Source: Cyanobium sp. NIES-981 (GTDB taxonomy: Bacteria; Cyanobacteriota; Cyanobacteriia; PCC-6307; Cyanobiaceae). From it: a stretch of 64,000 nucleotides of DNA. Of the stretch, positions 1 through 9,700 are shown piece by piece. The position numbers and the translations under genes are program-made. The notes below the pieces were generated by a model. That model had not been told where the DNA came from. It saw only the letters and a program-made list of their open reading frames with translations, and did not search any database. The stretch's first letter is position 1; each line of letters starts with the position of its first letter. The stretch covers positions 1 through 64,000 of the forward strand of contig CAMDEM010000006.1 of assembly GCA_945896675.1 (NCBI GenBank). Reading direction: 5' to 3'.

Positions 1-183
1 CTTCAATCACTACTGCCTTCAGGTGTACTGGCTCCAGAGCAGGCCGCCATTCTCACTTTTACTTCAAGTGAGAAGAGCTTCCTTGTGCTTAATGACAACA
101 AATCTGGATATAGTCCATCCGAGGATATTTTGATTGATATCACTGGATATAGTGGGCTTGTTGGCAACTTGAATATACTCTAG
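1..183 (+). CDS. C-terminus of a bluetail-like surface protein (5' end outside window)
   Basis: Frame 1 is open from the first base to TAG at 181-183 and gives about 60 residues, so only the 3' end of a gene is present. The tail contains FLVLNDNKSGY and IDITGYSGLVGNL, which align with the tail of the giant minus-strand Ig-repeat protein (FLALNDNISGF and IEITGYSGSLGAL). This C-terminal signature resembles the cyanobacterial bluetail domain of putative surface proteins. I infer a second large exported protein entering from the left and converging on the small Cys-rich gene at 248-724. Function beyond surface protein is unknown. Confidence 0.75.
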   Translation, partial: LQSLLPSGVLAPEQAAILTFTSSEKSFLVLNDNKSGYSPSEDILIDITGYSGLVGNLNIL

Positions 184-247
184 TCTCTCGGCCCTCTCCC
201 TGCCTCACTGGCATATACTTGTGACATCCTAAATTTCTTATAGCATT

Positions 248-724
248 TTATTGTGGAATTTGAGTTGCTTGATTTTCAGTGCTAGAAAGTCTTAGGTAGT
301 CAAGAAGATTACGCTGTTGTTCGGTTAAGTCTCCATCAATTATTTCAGTTGTCGATTCTTCATTGGAACCAACGGGTTTTCCCAATTCTTCTGGATTAAA
401 AGCTTTATCGGTGAGCTCTCCCATTAGCATTTGATCTACTTTAGGGTCGCAGGAGAATTGAGCTTGATTGCCAATAGCCCCACTGATAGCCACGCACTGA
501 AAGTCCTTGCCGCTTGCAGTGCTGCAGTCAATGACCTGGCCGGGGATAATCAGACAGGTAAAGCTTTGCTTAGTCTCTTGGTTGACACATAAGCCTGTAC
601 CGTCCTGATTGCTAGTACAGTTGGCAACAAAGCCATCAAGTTTATTTGCATGTACCGGGAACACTCTTATTAAGAGCAACAAAGATAATAAACTTAAAAT
701 ATTTGTTTTCATTCGCTGGGCCAT
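248..724 (-). CDS. Small secreted Cys-rich protein, unknown function
   Basis: 158 residues. The N-terminus is a Sec-type signal peptide: Lys near the start, a Leu-rich core (SLLSLLLLI) and a likely cleavage after VHA near residue 26. The mature part opens with a short Cys-rich segment of six cysteines in which two similar stretches (SFTCLIIPG and DFQCVAISG) suggest a duplicated, disulfide-linked module; the second half is acidic and probably unstructured. The start is ATG at 724, or ATG at 712 which better fits the signal peptide. Its start lies 3 bases past the stop of the giant Ig-repeat gene, so the two are probably co-transcribed. It may be an accessory to that protein, which is inference. 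I do not recognise the family. Confidence 0.75.
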   Translation of the reverse strand: MAQRMKTNILSLLSLLLLIRVFPVHANKLDGFVANCTSNQDGTGLCVNQETKQSFTCLIIPGQVIDCSTASGKDFQCVAISGAIGNQAQFSCDPKVDQMLMGELTDKAFNPEELGKPVGSNEESTTEIIDGDLTEQQRNLLDYLRLSSTENQATQIPQ

Positions 725-727
725 TAA

Positions 728-3700
728 TCATATAATTGTAAGCGCTCCAAGACTACCAGAATAACCTGTAATTTCGATTATGGCGTCACGCTTTGCGTCA
801 AAACCAGATATGTTATCATTAAGAGCAAGGAATGTTCGCTGACCTTCGTCACTATCTTGATAACGGAAAACTGCTCCTGAGTTGGAAATAAAGTTTTGAG
901 TGTTTAGAAGCTGTCCAAGATGCAATGTACTTAATGTTTGTAGAGTACCTAGGTCCTTGATTGCGCCAGCCGCAATTGGTCTTGGTGCATCGATTTGATC
1001 AAGACCAATTTGAAAATCGACTAGTCTGTCGAATGTAGGTGTTACATTGCCAGTAATCAATCCTACAGAAAGAGAAGAAAGCAGGAACCGATCTGCACTG
1101 CCAAGGCCTGTTATTGCGTCAATACCAGTCGTTAGGGTCATTTGGTCAACGGAACTTGTACCTATTTTCCAAAGACCTTGAACTTCAAAACTATACGGCT
1201 TAGACATTGATGCATTACCTGCAGAATCACTACTGGAAACAACTATTGACTTGCCAACGCCTTGACCTAATTGAACTAGATTTGATGGTGTTAGTGTATA
1301 GACAAATTCTCCACTAATTCCAACTACTAGCGTACCAAGCGAAGTAGTTTTTGTACCAGAAACGCTTAGGATTTCAATACTGGAGCCTGCTTCCGCTTTT
1401 CCTTTTACGATACGATCGGCTTCGTTCGAGGTAACTACTTTGTCAAAACCTCCAACCGATTGAATTATGGCAACGCCTGGGGCTTTTGTATCCACTGCAA
1501 AACTCTTGAGTATGTTACCAGTGTTTCCTGCTTTGTCAACTTGTGACAGCTGTAGTGCTATATTACTCCCTTCACCGATATCCTTAAGGTTTGCACTCGT
1601 CAACAAATAACTAAATTTTCCAAGAGAATCTGTCTTTGTAGTAGCAATTAATTTGTTATTTACACGAATACTTACGGTTCCATTCGGTTCTGCGTTGCCG
1701 ATGATCTGAGCATCTCCGGCCTTTGTACTGACCACGTTATCACTACCTCCAACTTGTGTAAGGCCTACTACTGGTGCATCGATGTCAAGAATTGGTGTAA
1801 ATGCAACAGAGCTGCTTTCATTGCCAGCGGAATCACTGCTAATCAGCTGCAGCAACGGCTTCGAATTAAATGATTGGGAATTATTAAGAATACTGATCTC
1901 AACTTGTGCAAGGTTGTAGGACCAGTTCCCCTTGTTGTCAGCTATAAATGAAGTGTTAAATAGCAATTCACCATCTTTGTCTGTAGCCCTTAAGTCTAAT
2001 TTTGAATTGGCCTCCGCAACTCCAATAATTTTATTATCTAAAGCAATACTAGAAATTACCCCATCGACGCCTCCGATACTTGAAATCTTTGGAGAGCTTG
2101 GACCAATAGTATCGATGCTAAAGTCAAAAGGCTTTGTTGAAATAGACCGATTACCAGCATTATCAGCTGCTATCACAGAAATCTGTTTGTTTTTGCCCTG
2201 GCCCAACGAAGCAATGTTTGGTGATGATAAGCGATAGATAAACTCTCCATTCGAATCTGCAACCGTAGTGCCTAGGAGTCTGTTGGCGCTTAAAATTTGA
2301 ACTGTCGATCCCGATTCTGCCGAACCAACCAGCATATTATCGATAGATTCGGTTACTTTTCCGCTCCCCTTAGTAGATACAATTAAGTCGTCACTACCGA
2401 TAGAGCTAATAGTTGGTTGTACTGGACTAATTGTGTCGATAATGAAAGAATTTGTTTCCGAGCGAGAGGTATTGCCTGCTGCATCAGATATTTCAGCCAC
2501 TAATGTGCTACTCCCTTCTCCGACTTTGAGGACATCATCTCTAGTCAAAGAATAGCTGAATTTTCCTTTCGTATCCGTTAGAATATCGGCCAAGAAAGTT
2601 CCATTTACTATCAGAGTTATCTTTGAATCCTTCTCGCTATTACCAGTAATGAGATTATCGTTTGCGTTTCCAGAGACCGTACCCCCAGATGCTACATCTA
2701 AAATAGTCGGATTTGGTGGGGCTATGGTGTCAATGTCAACAAGTGTTGAATGAGTACTGACGTTGCCAGCTTGATCAGATTGTGTTATAGATAAGTTTTT
2801 GCGTTGACCTTGTCCAATTCTTTGAATATCTTCAGGACTTAATTCATATGAAAAGAATCCCTCTGAATCCACTAAAGTATTCATTTTTATATCATTGATA
2901 CTGATCTCTATTTCTCTATTTGCTTCCCCTTTCCCTTGTACCACCCTATCTCCTTTTTGCGAGGAGATCACTCCATCAGGGCCACCTGGTGAAGAGATAG
3001 AACCGCTTTTGGCAATGATTATAGTTGGAGCTATAGTGTCTACTTCAAATGTCGCTGAGTTTAAAGCGCCTTCATTGTCATATTCATCCAGTTGCTTAAA
3101 TGTTATTATTTTGCTTGGACCTTCTCCAAGAAGGGATAAATCTGAATTGTGCAGATAGTACTCAAATTGCCCGGCCGAATTTGCAGGGTTTGTTACTCCA
3201 AGAAGTACATCTTTGTGCCAAAGTTCCACTGGTAGTCCAGCTTCTCCCGTGCCTTTTATCAAAAGATCAGTAGCTTGCGTCGAGACAGTTAAATCATTTC
3301 CGCCGATTGCTCCAAGTGTTATTTGTGGCGAAAGAAGTTTAATTGTGAAAGGGGATGATGTTGCAAGACCGATGTTACCCGCCGAGTCTGACTGCGAAAT
3401 AGTTATTTGATTAGGCGATCCACTATTGACGCGCTCAATTTCAAGGAGTGTTGAAGGGGAAAGATCAAGCTTGAAAAATCCATTTGAATCTGTAACTGCC
3501 TTACCAATTTCTAATTCTCCAGTTCGTATTACTACTTCAGTGGAAGGATCAGCAGTTCCTGTAATACGATTGTTCTTGTTTGATAGTTTGTTCCCGGCCT
3601 TGCCAATGGAGTTTATTGTTACTTTAGGGGCTACTGTATCGATTGAAAATTTAAATGCAGTCGACAGACCTTGTATGCCTGTTAAAGTTTTCTGTGTGGT

Positions 3701-6535
3701 GACTATTTCCTTGCCTGTGCCTTCACCCAACTTATCAAGATCCACTTTCGTGAGTACATATTTGAATGTTCCATCCTGGTCGGCCACTACTTGTCCGAGG
3801 TCACTTGTACCATTTTTGATTAATGTTTTCAAGCCGGGACTTCCTTGCCCAACAACTTCCGAATCACCAATGTTGCCCGATACCATCTTGTCTTGTTGAC
3901 CAACTGTTTGAATCTCAACTACAGGTGGTTTATCAGTTAGTGCAATTTCTCCTGGGGTAGATGTGCTTCGATTACCAGCTGAATCGAGCTGGAATGCAAT
4001 CAGTGATGATTTTTTTACGTTGTCTGAAAGGAGCGCGAGTTCTGATACGCTCAACCTGTATTCAAAGACACCTTCAGAATTAGTAGTTGTTGATCCTAAT
4101 TCTTGATCGTCAAGCTTAAGGAATGTCTTAGTATTAGGAGCTCCTGTTCCTGTAATGCGATTATCAATTTCGAGGCTGGACTTAGCTTTTATTGATGGAT
4201 CCTTGCCCATCAGCTGATAAGGACTCCATTTCTGCGTTGCCAAATCGAAAGTGCTAACGGAAAATTCAAGAGATGCTTCGCCTCCATTTTCAAAAAAGTA
4301 TAATTCAAGATTGTGATTGCCCGGCTCTAGTTTGATGTCACCAGTGAATACTCTTTCGGGATGTAATGTTGGATCATTGATTACCAGCACTCCATCGATG
4401 AGTAGGAATACGCCATCATCGTTAAATGTTCTGAACCTGTAGTTGCCAGACTGGGCTACAGAGAATTCTCCGCTGACTTTTGCGAAGAATTGATTGTTTA
4501 TTCCCCCAGTACCCCAGAAATTCGCAGCTTCGGCTGCGGGCCATCTCTTATCGTAGGGCAACTCACCTGCAAAGCCACCCTGGTCATCAGTAAAATCGAT
4601 GGCATCTGTAGTGACTGAAAATTTATTTTTCGACGATAAAGGATTATAGTTCTTGACATAATTTTGAAGATCAGTTAACTTGCTACTCCAGTAACCAGTG
4701 TACTGATCGAGATTTAGTTTCAATGGTCCACTACCTGTTTCTACACGTTCAGATGAGACTTTCCCATCTCCCCCCCCGATTGAGATGATTTTCACAGGAG
4801 TCACCTCGGTATCTACACCAAACCTCACCTCAGTTGATCGGCCAACGTTACCGGCTTGATCGGTTTGGACAGCCAATAGGGATTTACTATTTCCTTCGCC
4901 CAGCTGTTTTAGATTTTCATCAGTAAGTGTATACGAGAAGATTCCTTGTTCATTCACGTTTACTTGTGTGGCAAGTAAGTTTTCAGAAATTTTTCCGACT
5001 CTTAGGTCGTCGAACGCAGCCCCGCCGGCTTTCGCACTCCCAGTCTTATAGAACAGGGCTGCGCGCGAGTTATCTATTGAGTAGCTGTAGACATCCCCAA
5101 GTTTAATCCACGGTTCAGCATCGCTCTTTCTGTAGAAGAATCGATAGTCATCGCTTGAACCTTTTTCAGTAATTTCAGCTCGCAAATACACATTTGCGGT
5201 ATCTCCTGAAAGCGTAGATACGCCACTGGCTGTTACGAATGGTGAATTGTTGCCTAGTCCCTGAAGAGTTACGTTTGTGCCACTGTAATGCCAGCTATCC
5301 AAATAAAAACTTGGAGCTCCATATTGGAAGTCACCATTTTTATCGTTATAAAAAGTTATACCCGATATTGTCTCTCCTTGTGAACGCTTGTCTACTCGAA
5401 CTTTTGTTTCAATGAACCAACTTTCACCCTGGGCGACTGTTGGCCTGGAAATCCACGCAATAGGAGCATTGTCTCTCGTGGTCCAAATATTCGTACGACC
5501 GCCTTGAGATGAAAAGTCTAATTCACCATTCTTTGTATCAAGTTTGATGTCAGCTATGTTCGTGTTCGGAATATCAAGATTTATCCAGCTGGGGAGTAAT
5601 CCATTCTCGAAACTTTCTGATTTCTCTTCCCTAATCATTAATCTTACAGTACTACCTGCTTCCGCTGTACCCTCTACAAGACGATCATCTTGGTTGCTTG
5701 ACACTACGCCGTCTTTACCTCCGGGTGTTTTCAGAGTGAGCGTTGGTGCCTTGCGATCGACTGTTATTGGATTTGGGAAGAAAAACTCTTCTATATTTGC
5801 ATTAGTTGGAGTCGAGGCGAGCGGCAGTTCTGCAAACGTTAGTCGTACATTATCGATTAGTGAGCCGAGACCATTGTTCTCTGATTTGAGCTCATTGAAC
5901 CTGAGTTCATCGGCCGTTCCACTTCCGGTAACATCAAAGCTAAAGGTTGTCCAACCATTGTTTTTCGCTGTACTGACTGTAGATATTTTTTCTCCTCTCC
6001 AGGTGACATCGAGAGTTTCTTTTGAACCCCCGCGTGACTTCATGTCAAATTGAAGCAAGTATCTTGCGTCTTTGACTGTATTTACCGTTTGGCTTATGAA
6101 ATCGTCCTTACCAGCATAATCAATTTCCAGAAGATAATTTCCGTCGCTTGCGGGAGTCATACCTTTTCCCCATATTTCAAATCTATCTCCCGTTTTCCAG
6201 CCAGGCAAGGTTGTCAGCCCTGTCCAACCGTTACCCACCCAACCTTGCTCAAAGCTTCCGTTTACTAAAAGATTCCCCTTGGGAATTGGTTGTGCAATTT
6301 GTTGGCGTACTCTGACTTGTCTGGATCCATAAACACCATCGGGAATTTCAAAAGTGTTACTGGCTGTAACCGGGATTCTTTCACTCCACGATTTTCCTGA
6401 ATCTATTGAGTATTGCCATGTATTTTCACCCCCTAACTCTAATCCAGATACTTGGATTTGGCCGGATGCTGTGATTTGGTCATTGGCAGAAGCCCCGGTA
6501 TCCTTCAGGAGGACGAGAGTTAGAGGCTGTGGCAT
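728..6535 (-). CDS. Giant Ig-repeat surface protein with jelly-roll, PA14 and bluetail-like domains
   Basis: 1935 residues without an N-terminal signal peptide, which fits type I secretion or another C-terminal signal (inference). Residues 10-82 resemble the short Ig-like unit with WQYSIDSGKSW. Residues 88-234 begin NGSFE and look like a carbohydrate-binding beta-sandwich. From about 263 to 1788 there are about 11 Ig-like repeats of roughly 100 residues, each with VxGxxEAxxxV, a GxFxYxL strand, LGxG and a DxAGN turn, usually ended by DTxAP. A jelly-roll domain (about 305-515) and a PA14 domain (about 605-765) are inserted into the first and second repeats. Residues 1789-1935 form a bluetail-like C-terminus. 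ATG at 6535 is preceded by AAGGA at a suitable distance. Likely a cell-surface or released adhesin; ligand unknown. Confidence 0.88.
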   Translation of the reverse strand: MPQPLTLVLLKDTGASANDQITASGQIQVSGLELGGENTWQYSIDSGKSWSERIPVTASNTFEIPDGVYGSRQVRVRQQIAQPIPKGNLLVNGSFEQGWVGNGWTGLTTLPGWKTGDRFEIWGKGMTPASDGNYLLEIDYAGKDDFISQTVNTVKDARYLLQFDMKSRGGSKETLDVTWRGEKISTVSTAKNNGWTTFSFDVTGSGTADELRFNELKSENNGLGSLIDNVRLTFAELPLASTPTNANIEEFFFPNPITVDRKAPTLTLKTPGGKDGVVSSNQDDRLVEGTAEAGSTVRLMIREEKSESFENGLLPSWINLDIPNTNIADIKLDTKNGELDFSSQGGRTNIWTTRDNAPIAWISRPTVAQGESWFIETKVRVDKRSQGETISGITFYNDKNGDFQYGAPSFYLDSWHYSGTNVTLQGLGNNSPFVTASGVSTLSGDTANVYLRAEITEKGSSDDYRFFYRKSDAEPWIKLGDVYSYSIDNSRAALFYKTGSAKAGGAAFDDLRVGKISENLLATQVNVNEQGIFSYTLTDENLKQLGEGNSKSLLAVQTDQAGNVGRSTEVRFGVDTEVTPVKIISIGGGDGKVSSERVETGSGPLKLNLDQYTGYWSSKLTDLQNYVKNYNPLSSKNKFSVTTDAIDFTDDQGGFAGELPYDKRWPAAEAANFWGTGGINNQFFAKVSGEFSVAQSGNYRFRTFNDDGVFLLIDGVLVINDPTLHPERVFTGDIKLEPGNHNLELYFFENGGEASLEFSVSTFDLATQKWSPYQLMGKDPSIKAKSSLEIDNRITGTGAPNTKTFLKLDDQELGSTTTNSEGVFEYRLSVSELALLSDNVKKSSLIAFQLDSAGNRSTSTPGEIALTDKPPVVEIQTVGQQDKMVSGNIGDSEVVGQGSPGLKTLIKNGTSDLGQVVADQDGTFKYVLTKVDLDKLGEGTGKEIVTTQKTLTGIQGLSTAFKFSIDTVAPKVTINSIGKAGNKLSNKNNRITGTADPSTEVVIRTGELEIGKAVTDSNGFFKLDLSPSTLLEIERVNSGSPNQITISQSDSAGNIGLATSSPFTIKLLSPQITLGAIGGNDLTVSTQATDLLIKGTGEAGLPVELWHKDVLLGVTNPANSAGQFEYYLHNSDLSLLGEGPSKIITFKQLDEYDNEGALNSATFEVDTIAPTIIIAKSGSISSPGGPDGVISSQKGDRVVQGKGEANREIEISINDIKMNTLVDSEGFFSYELSPEDIQRIGQGQRKNLSITQSDQAGNVSTHSTLVDIDTIAPPNPTILDVASGGTVSGNANDNLITGNSEKDSKITLIVNGTFLADILTDTKGKFSYSLTRDDVLKVGEGSSTLVAEISDAAGNTSRSETNSFIIDTISPVQPTISSIGSDDLIVSTKGSGKVTESIDNMLVGSAESGSTVQILSANRLLGTTVADSNGEFIYRLSSPNIASLGQGKNKQISVIAADNAGNRSISTKPFDFSIDTIGPSSPKISSIGGVDGVISSIALDNKIIGVAEANSKLDLRATDKDGELLFNTSFIADNKGNWSYNLAQVEISILNNSQSFNSKPLLQLISSDSAGNESSSVAFTPILDIDAPVVGLTQVGGSDNVVSTKAGDAQIIGNAEPNGTVSIRVNNKLIATTKTDSLGKFSYLLTSANLKDIGEGSNIALQLSQVDKAGNTGNILKSFAVDTKAPGVAIIQSVGGFDKVVTSNEADRIVKGKAEAGSSIEILSVSGTKTTSLGTLVVGISGEFVYTLTPSNLVQLGQGVGKSIVVSSSDSAGNASMSKPYSFEVQGLWKIGTSSVDQMTLTTGIDAITGLGSADRFLLSSLSVGLITGNVTPTFDRLVDFQIGLDQIDAPRPIAAGAIKDLGTLQTLSTLHLGQLLNTQNFISNSGAVFRYQDSDEGQRTFLALNDNISGFDAKRDAIIEITGYSGSLGALTII
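1172..5749 (-). repeat. About 11 Ig-like protein repeats inside the giant surface gene
   Basis: The coding sequence holds about 11 divergent units of roughly 300 bp. They are recognised at protein level by the GG-D-VS opening, the GxFxYxL strand and the DxAGN turn. The first two units are split by foreign domains (about 4991-5623 and 4241-4723). Nucleotide identity between units is low to the eye, so these are old duplications rather than recent tandem copies. Confidence 0.8.
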
Positions 6536-6773
6536 GGATCCTTGCCTTGGCTAAATTCTGTATCACACGAGATTCTAGCATGGTTTTGTCTTGAAACTTC
6601 AGGCCAGCCTCGCTCGTGCTACCTGTTGCCCATAGGATCGGGGTGTTTTCAAAACCCAATGTGGTCAAATTCACCCTTTGCGCTCGTTGTGGCTGTCCTT
6701 GGTAAGTAAACTTTTGCAAACACTTTATTCGGCTTTGTACGGCTGTATATGGTTTTACTTGTACTTGAGTATT

Positions 6774-9700
6774 TTATCGGCATTCGTCGCGGATCCATTC
6801 CCTTACTTCTAAATCACCCAGGCCGGAGGCGATTCCCCAGTCGGCACAGGCTCCAATTTGTGAGCCAAGAAGTTGCTTTACAATTCCGCGGTTTCGATAA
6901 GCCTGGTTATCTTTCGGCGATATTTTGATGACTGAGTCGTAATCTTTTAGTGCGCCGTTGAGGTCTCCAGCCTGTCTTTTTGCTACGGCTCTGTTGAAGA
7001 TTGCCTTGGCTGATTGAGGTGTTAATTCTAAAATTTTGGTGAAGTTTGCAATGGCTTGCTCGGGTCGGCCTTCTCTGAGAGATTTGGTTCCTAGTTGAAA
7101 TAATAAATGAACATCGTTTGTGTTTGATCTTAATGCTATTTTTGCGCCCGTGCTCGATTTGTTATACTTGCTTGGGGAAGTTGTTAGATTGTTTGTATTC
7201 GATGCGGGTGACACTGCTGGCTCTCGTGAATGGATTGCAATCATTGTTTCTACGGCTAAATCTGTAGCTTGTGGGCGTGCCATCGCTACCCATTGCGACG
7301 CCTCCCTGTCGCCAAGCAATGCTGCTTTTTCCCAATCACTTAGTGCACCATCAAGGTTTCCAGCTTGCTCTTTAGCAATGCCTCTATTGCGATAGCTGTC
7401 GGGATCTTCTGGTTTCAATCTTGCTGCTTGATCATAATCTGAAATTGCACCATCAATATCCCCTGACTTCCTCCGTATTGCTCCACGATTTATCCAGGCT
7501 GCAGAATTTTTAGGATTGAGCTCGATGCTTTTACTGTAATCGTATGAAGCTTTTGCCAAATCTGAAATACTGTAATTCATATTACCTCTTTTGTAGTATG
7601 TATCGCTGTTCAGGGGGTTTAGTGCTATTAGTGCATCAAGTTTTCTGATTTCCTTTTGCATGTTTACTAGTTGGTCCACATCAACCATGAAGTTGTTGTT
7701 CGCTGGGACTTCCTTCAGCTGTGTGCTGTTCGTGGCAGCCCCATCGACGAGGCTATTGGGGATTTCAATCATTCGTTCTAGCTTTATTGTAGCGACACTG
7801 ATCTGTCTGTTGAATATACCCATCCGTTCTGTAAATATTGACAAAACCGGTGGTTCATTTCGTGTTTTGTCGGGGGCTTGAATGTTATTTGTTCTCATCG
7901 GTTCTCGTTGAGCTTGCGCCAGGCGATCCCGCTCAAGTTCTGCTCTGGCGATGCGTTCGCTTTCCGCTTTGGCGAGGCGTTTTCGCTCTGCTTGCGCCAG
8001 GCGATCCTGCTCGATGCGATCGCTTTCTGCTTTAGCGAGCCGTTCTCGCTCTGCTTGCGCCAGGCGATCCCGCTCGATGCGAGCATTTTCTGCGTTCGCT
8101 ATTCGCTCAAGTTCTGCTTTAGCGAGGCGTTCGCGCTCTGCTTGCGCCAGGCGATTATGCTCGATGCGTTCGCTTTCTGCTTTGGCGAGCCGTTCTCGCT
8201 CTGCTTGCGCCAGGCGATCCCGCTCGATGCGAGCATTTTCTGCGTTCGCTATTCGCTCAAGTTCTGGTTTAGCGAGGCGTTCGCGATCTGCTTGCGCCAG
8301 GCGATTATGCTCGATGCGTTCGCTTTCTGCTTTAGAGAGGCGTTCGCGTTCTGCTTGTGCCAGGCGATCCCGCTCGATGCGAGCATTTTCTGCGTTCGCT
8401 ATTCGCTCAAGTTCTGCTTTAGCGAGGCGTTCGCGTTCAGCCTGCGCCAGCCGATCGCGCTCGATGCGATCGTTTTCTGCTTTGGCGAGGGTTTCGCGCT
8501 CTGCTTGCGCCAGGCGGTTCTGCTCGATGCGATCGCTCTCTGCTTTAGCGAGGCGTTCGCGTTCAGCCTGCGCCAGGCGGTTCTGCTCGATGCGATCGCT
8601 TTCTGCTTTGGCGAAGTTTTCGCGCTCTGCTTTCGCCAGGCGATTCTGCTCGATGCGATCGCTTTCTGCTTTAGCGAGGCGTTCGCGTTCAGCCTGCGCC
8701 AGGCGGTTCTGCTCGATGCGATCGTTTTCTGCTTTGGCGAGGGTTTCGCGCTCTGCTTGCGCCAGGCGATCCCGCTCGATGCGAGCATTTTCTGCGTTCG
8801 CTATTCGCTCAAGTTCTGCTTTAGCGAGGCGTTCGCGCTCTGCTTGCGCCAGGCGATCCTGCTCAATGCGATCGCTTTCTGCTTTAGCGAGGCGTTCAAT
8901 TTCTGCATTGGTTAGACGTTCGCGCTTAGTTTGAGCGATGCGTTCCTGCTCGATGCGATCGCTTTCTGCTTTAGCGAGGCGTTCGCGTTCAGCCTGCGCC
9001 AGTTGCTCCCGCTCAATTCGATTGCTTTCTGCTTTGGCGAGCCGTTCTCGCTCTGCTTGCGCCAGGCGATCCTGCTCGATGCGATCGCTCTCTGCTTTAG
9101 CGAGGCTTTCGCGCTCCGCTTGCGCTAGCCGATCGCGCTCAATGCGATCGCTTTCTGCTTTTGCTAGCCGTTCGCGTTCTGTTTTCGCCAGGCGATCCTG
9201 CTCGATGCGATCACTTTCTGCTTTGGCGAGGCGTTCGCGCTCTGCTTGCGCCAGGCGATCCTGCTCAATGCGATCGCTTTCTGCTTTAGCGAGGCGTTCA
9301 ATTTCTGCATTGGTTAGACGTTCGCGCTTAGTTTGAGCGATGCGATCCTGCTCGATGCGATCGCTTTCTGCTTTAGCGAGGCGTTCGCGTTCAGCCTGTG
9401 CCAGTTGCTCCCGCTCAATGCGATCGCTTTCTGCTTTAGCGAGGCTTTCGCGCTCCGCTTGCGCCAGCCGATCGCGCTCAATGCGATCGCTTTCTGCTCT
9501 GGCGAGGCTTTCGCGCTCTGCTTTAGCGAGGCGTTCGCGTTCAGCCTGCGCCAGGCGGTTCTGCTCGATGCGATCGTTTTCTGCTCTGGCGAGGCTTTCG
9601 CGCTCTGCTTTGGCGAGGCGTTCAAGTTCTGCATTGGCTAGACGTTCGCGCTCAGTTTGAGCGAGGCGATCCTGCTCAATGCGTTCGCTTTCTGCTTTAT

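Noticed and set aside
6480..6719. Minus-strand ORF of 79 residues overlapping the start of the giant Ig gene
   Set aside because: It overlaps a well-supported start in another frame and shows no domain or signal peptide.
7878..9660. Long + strand reading frames (345, 327 and 106 residues) opposite the coiled-coil gene
   Set aside because: They mirror the 63-bp repeat, are extremely Arg/Ser- or Leu/Phe-rich, and have no start signal; openness follows from the repeat composition.
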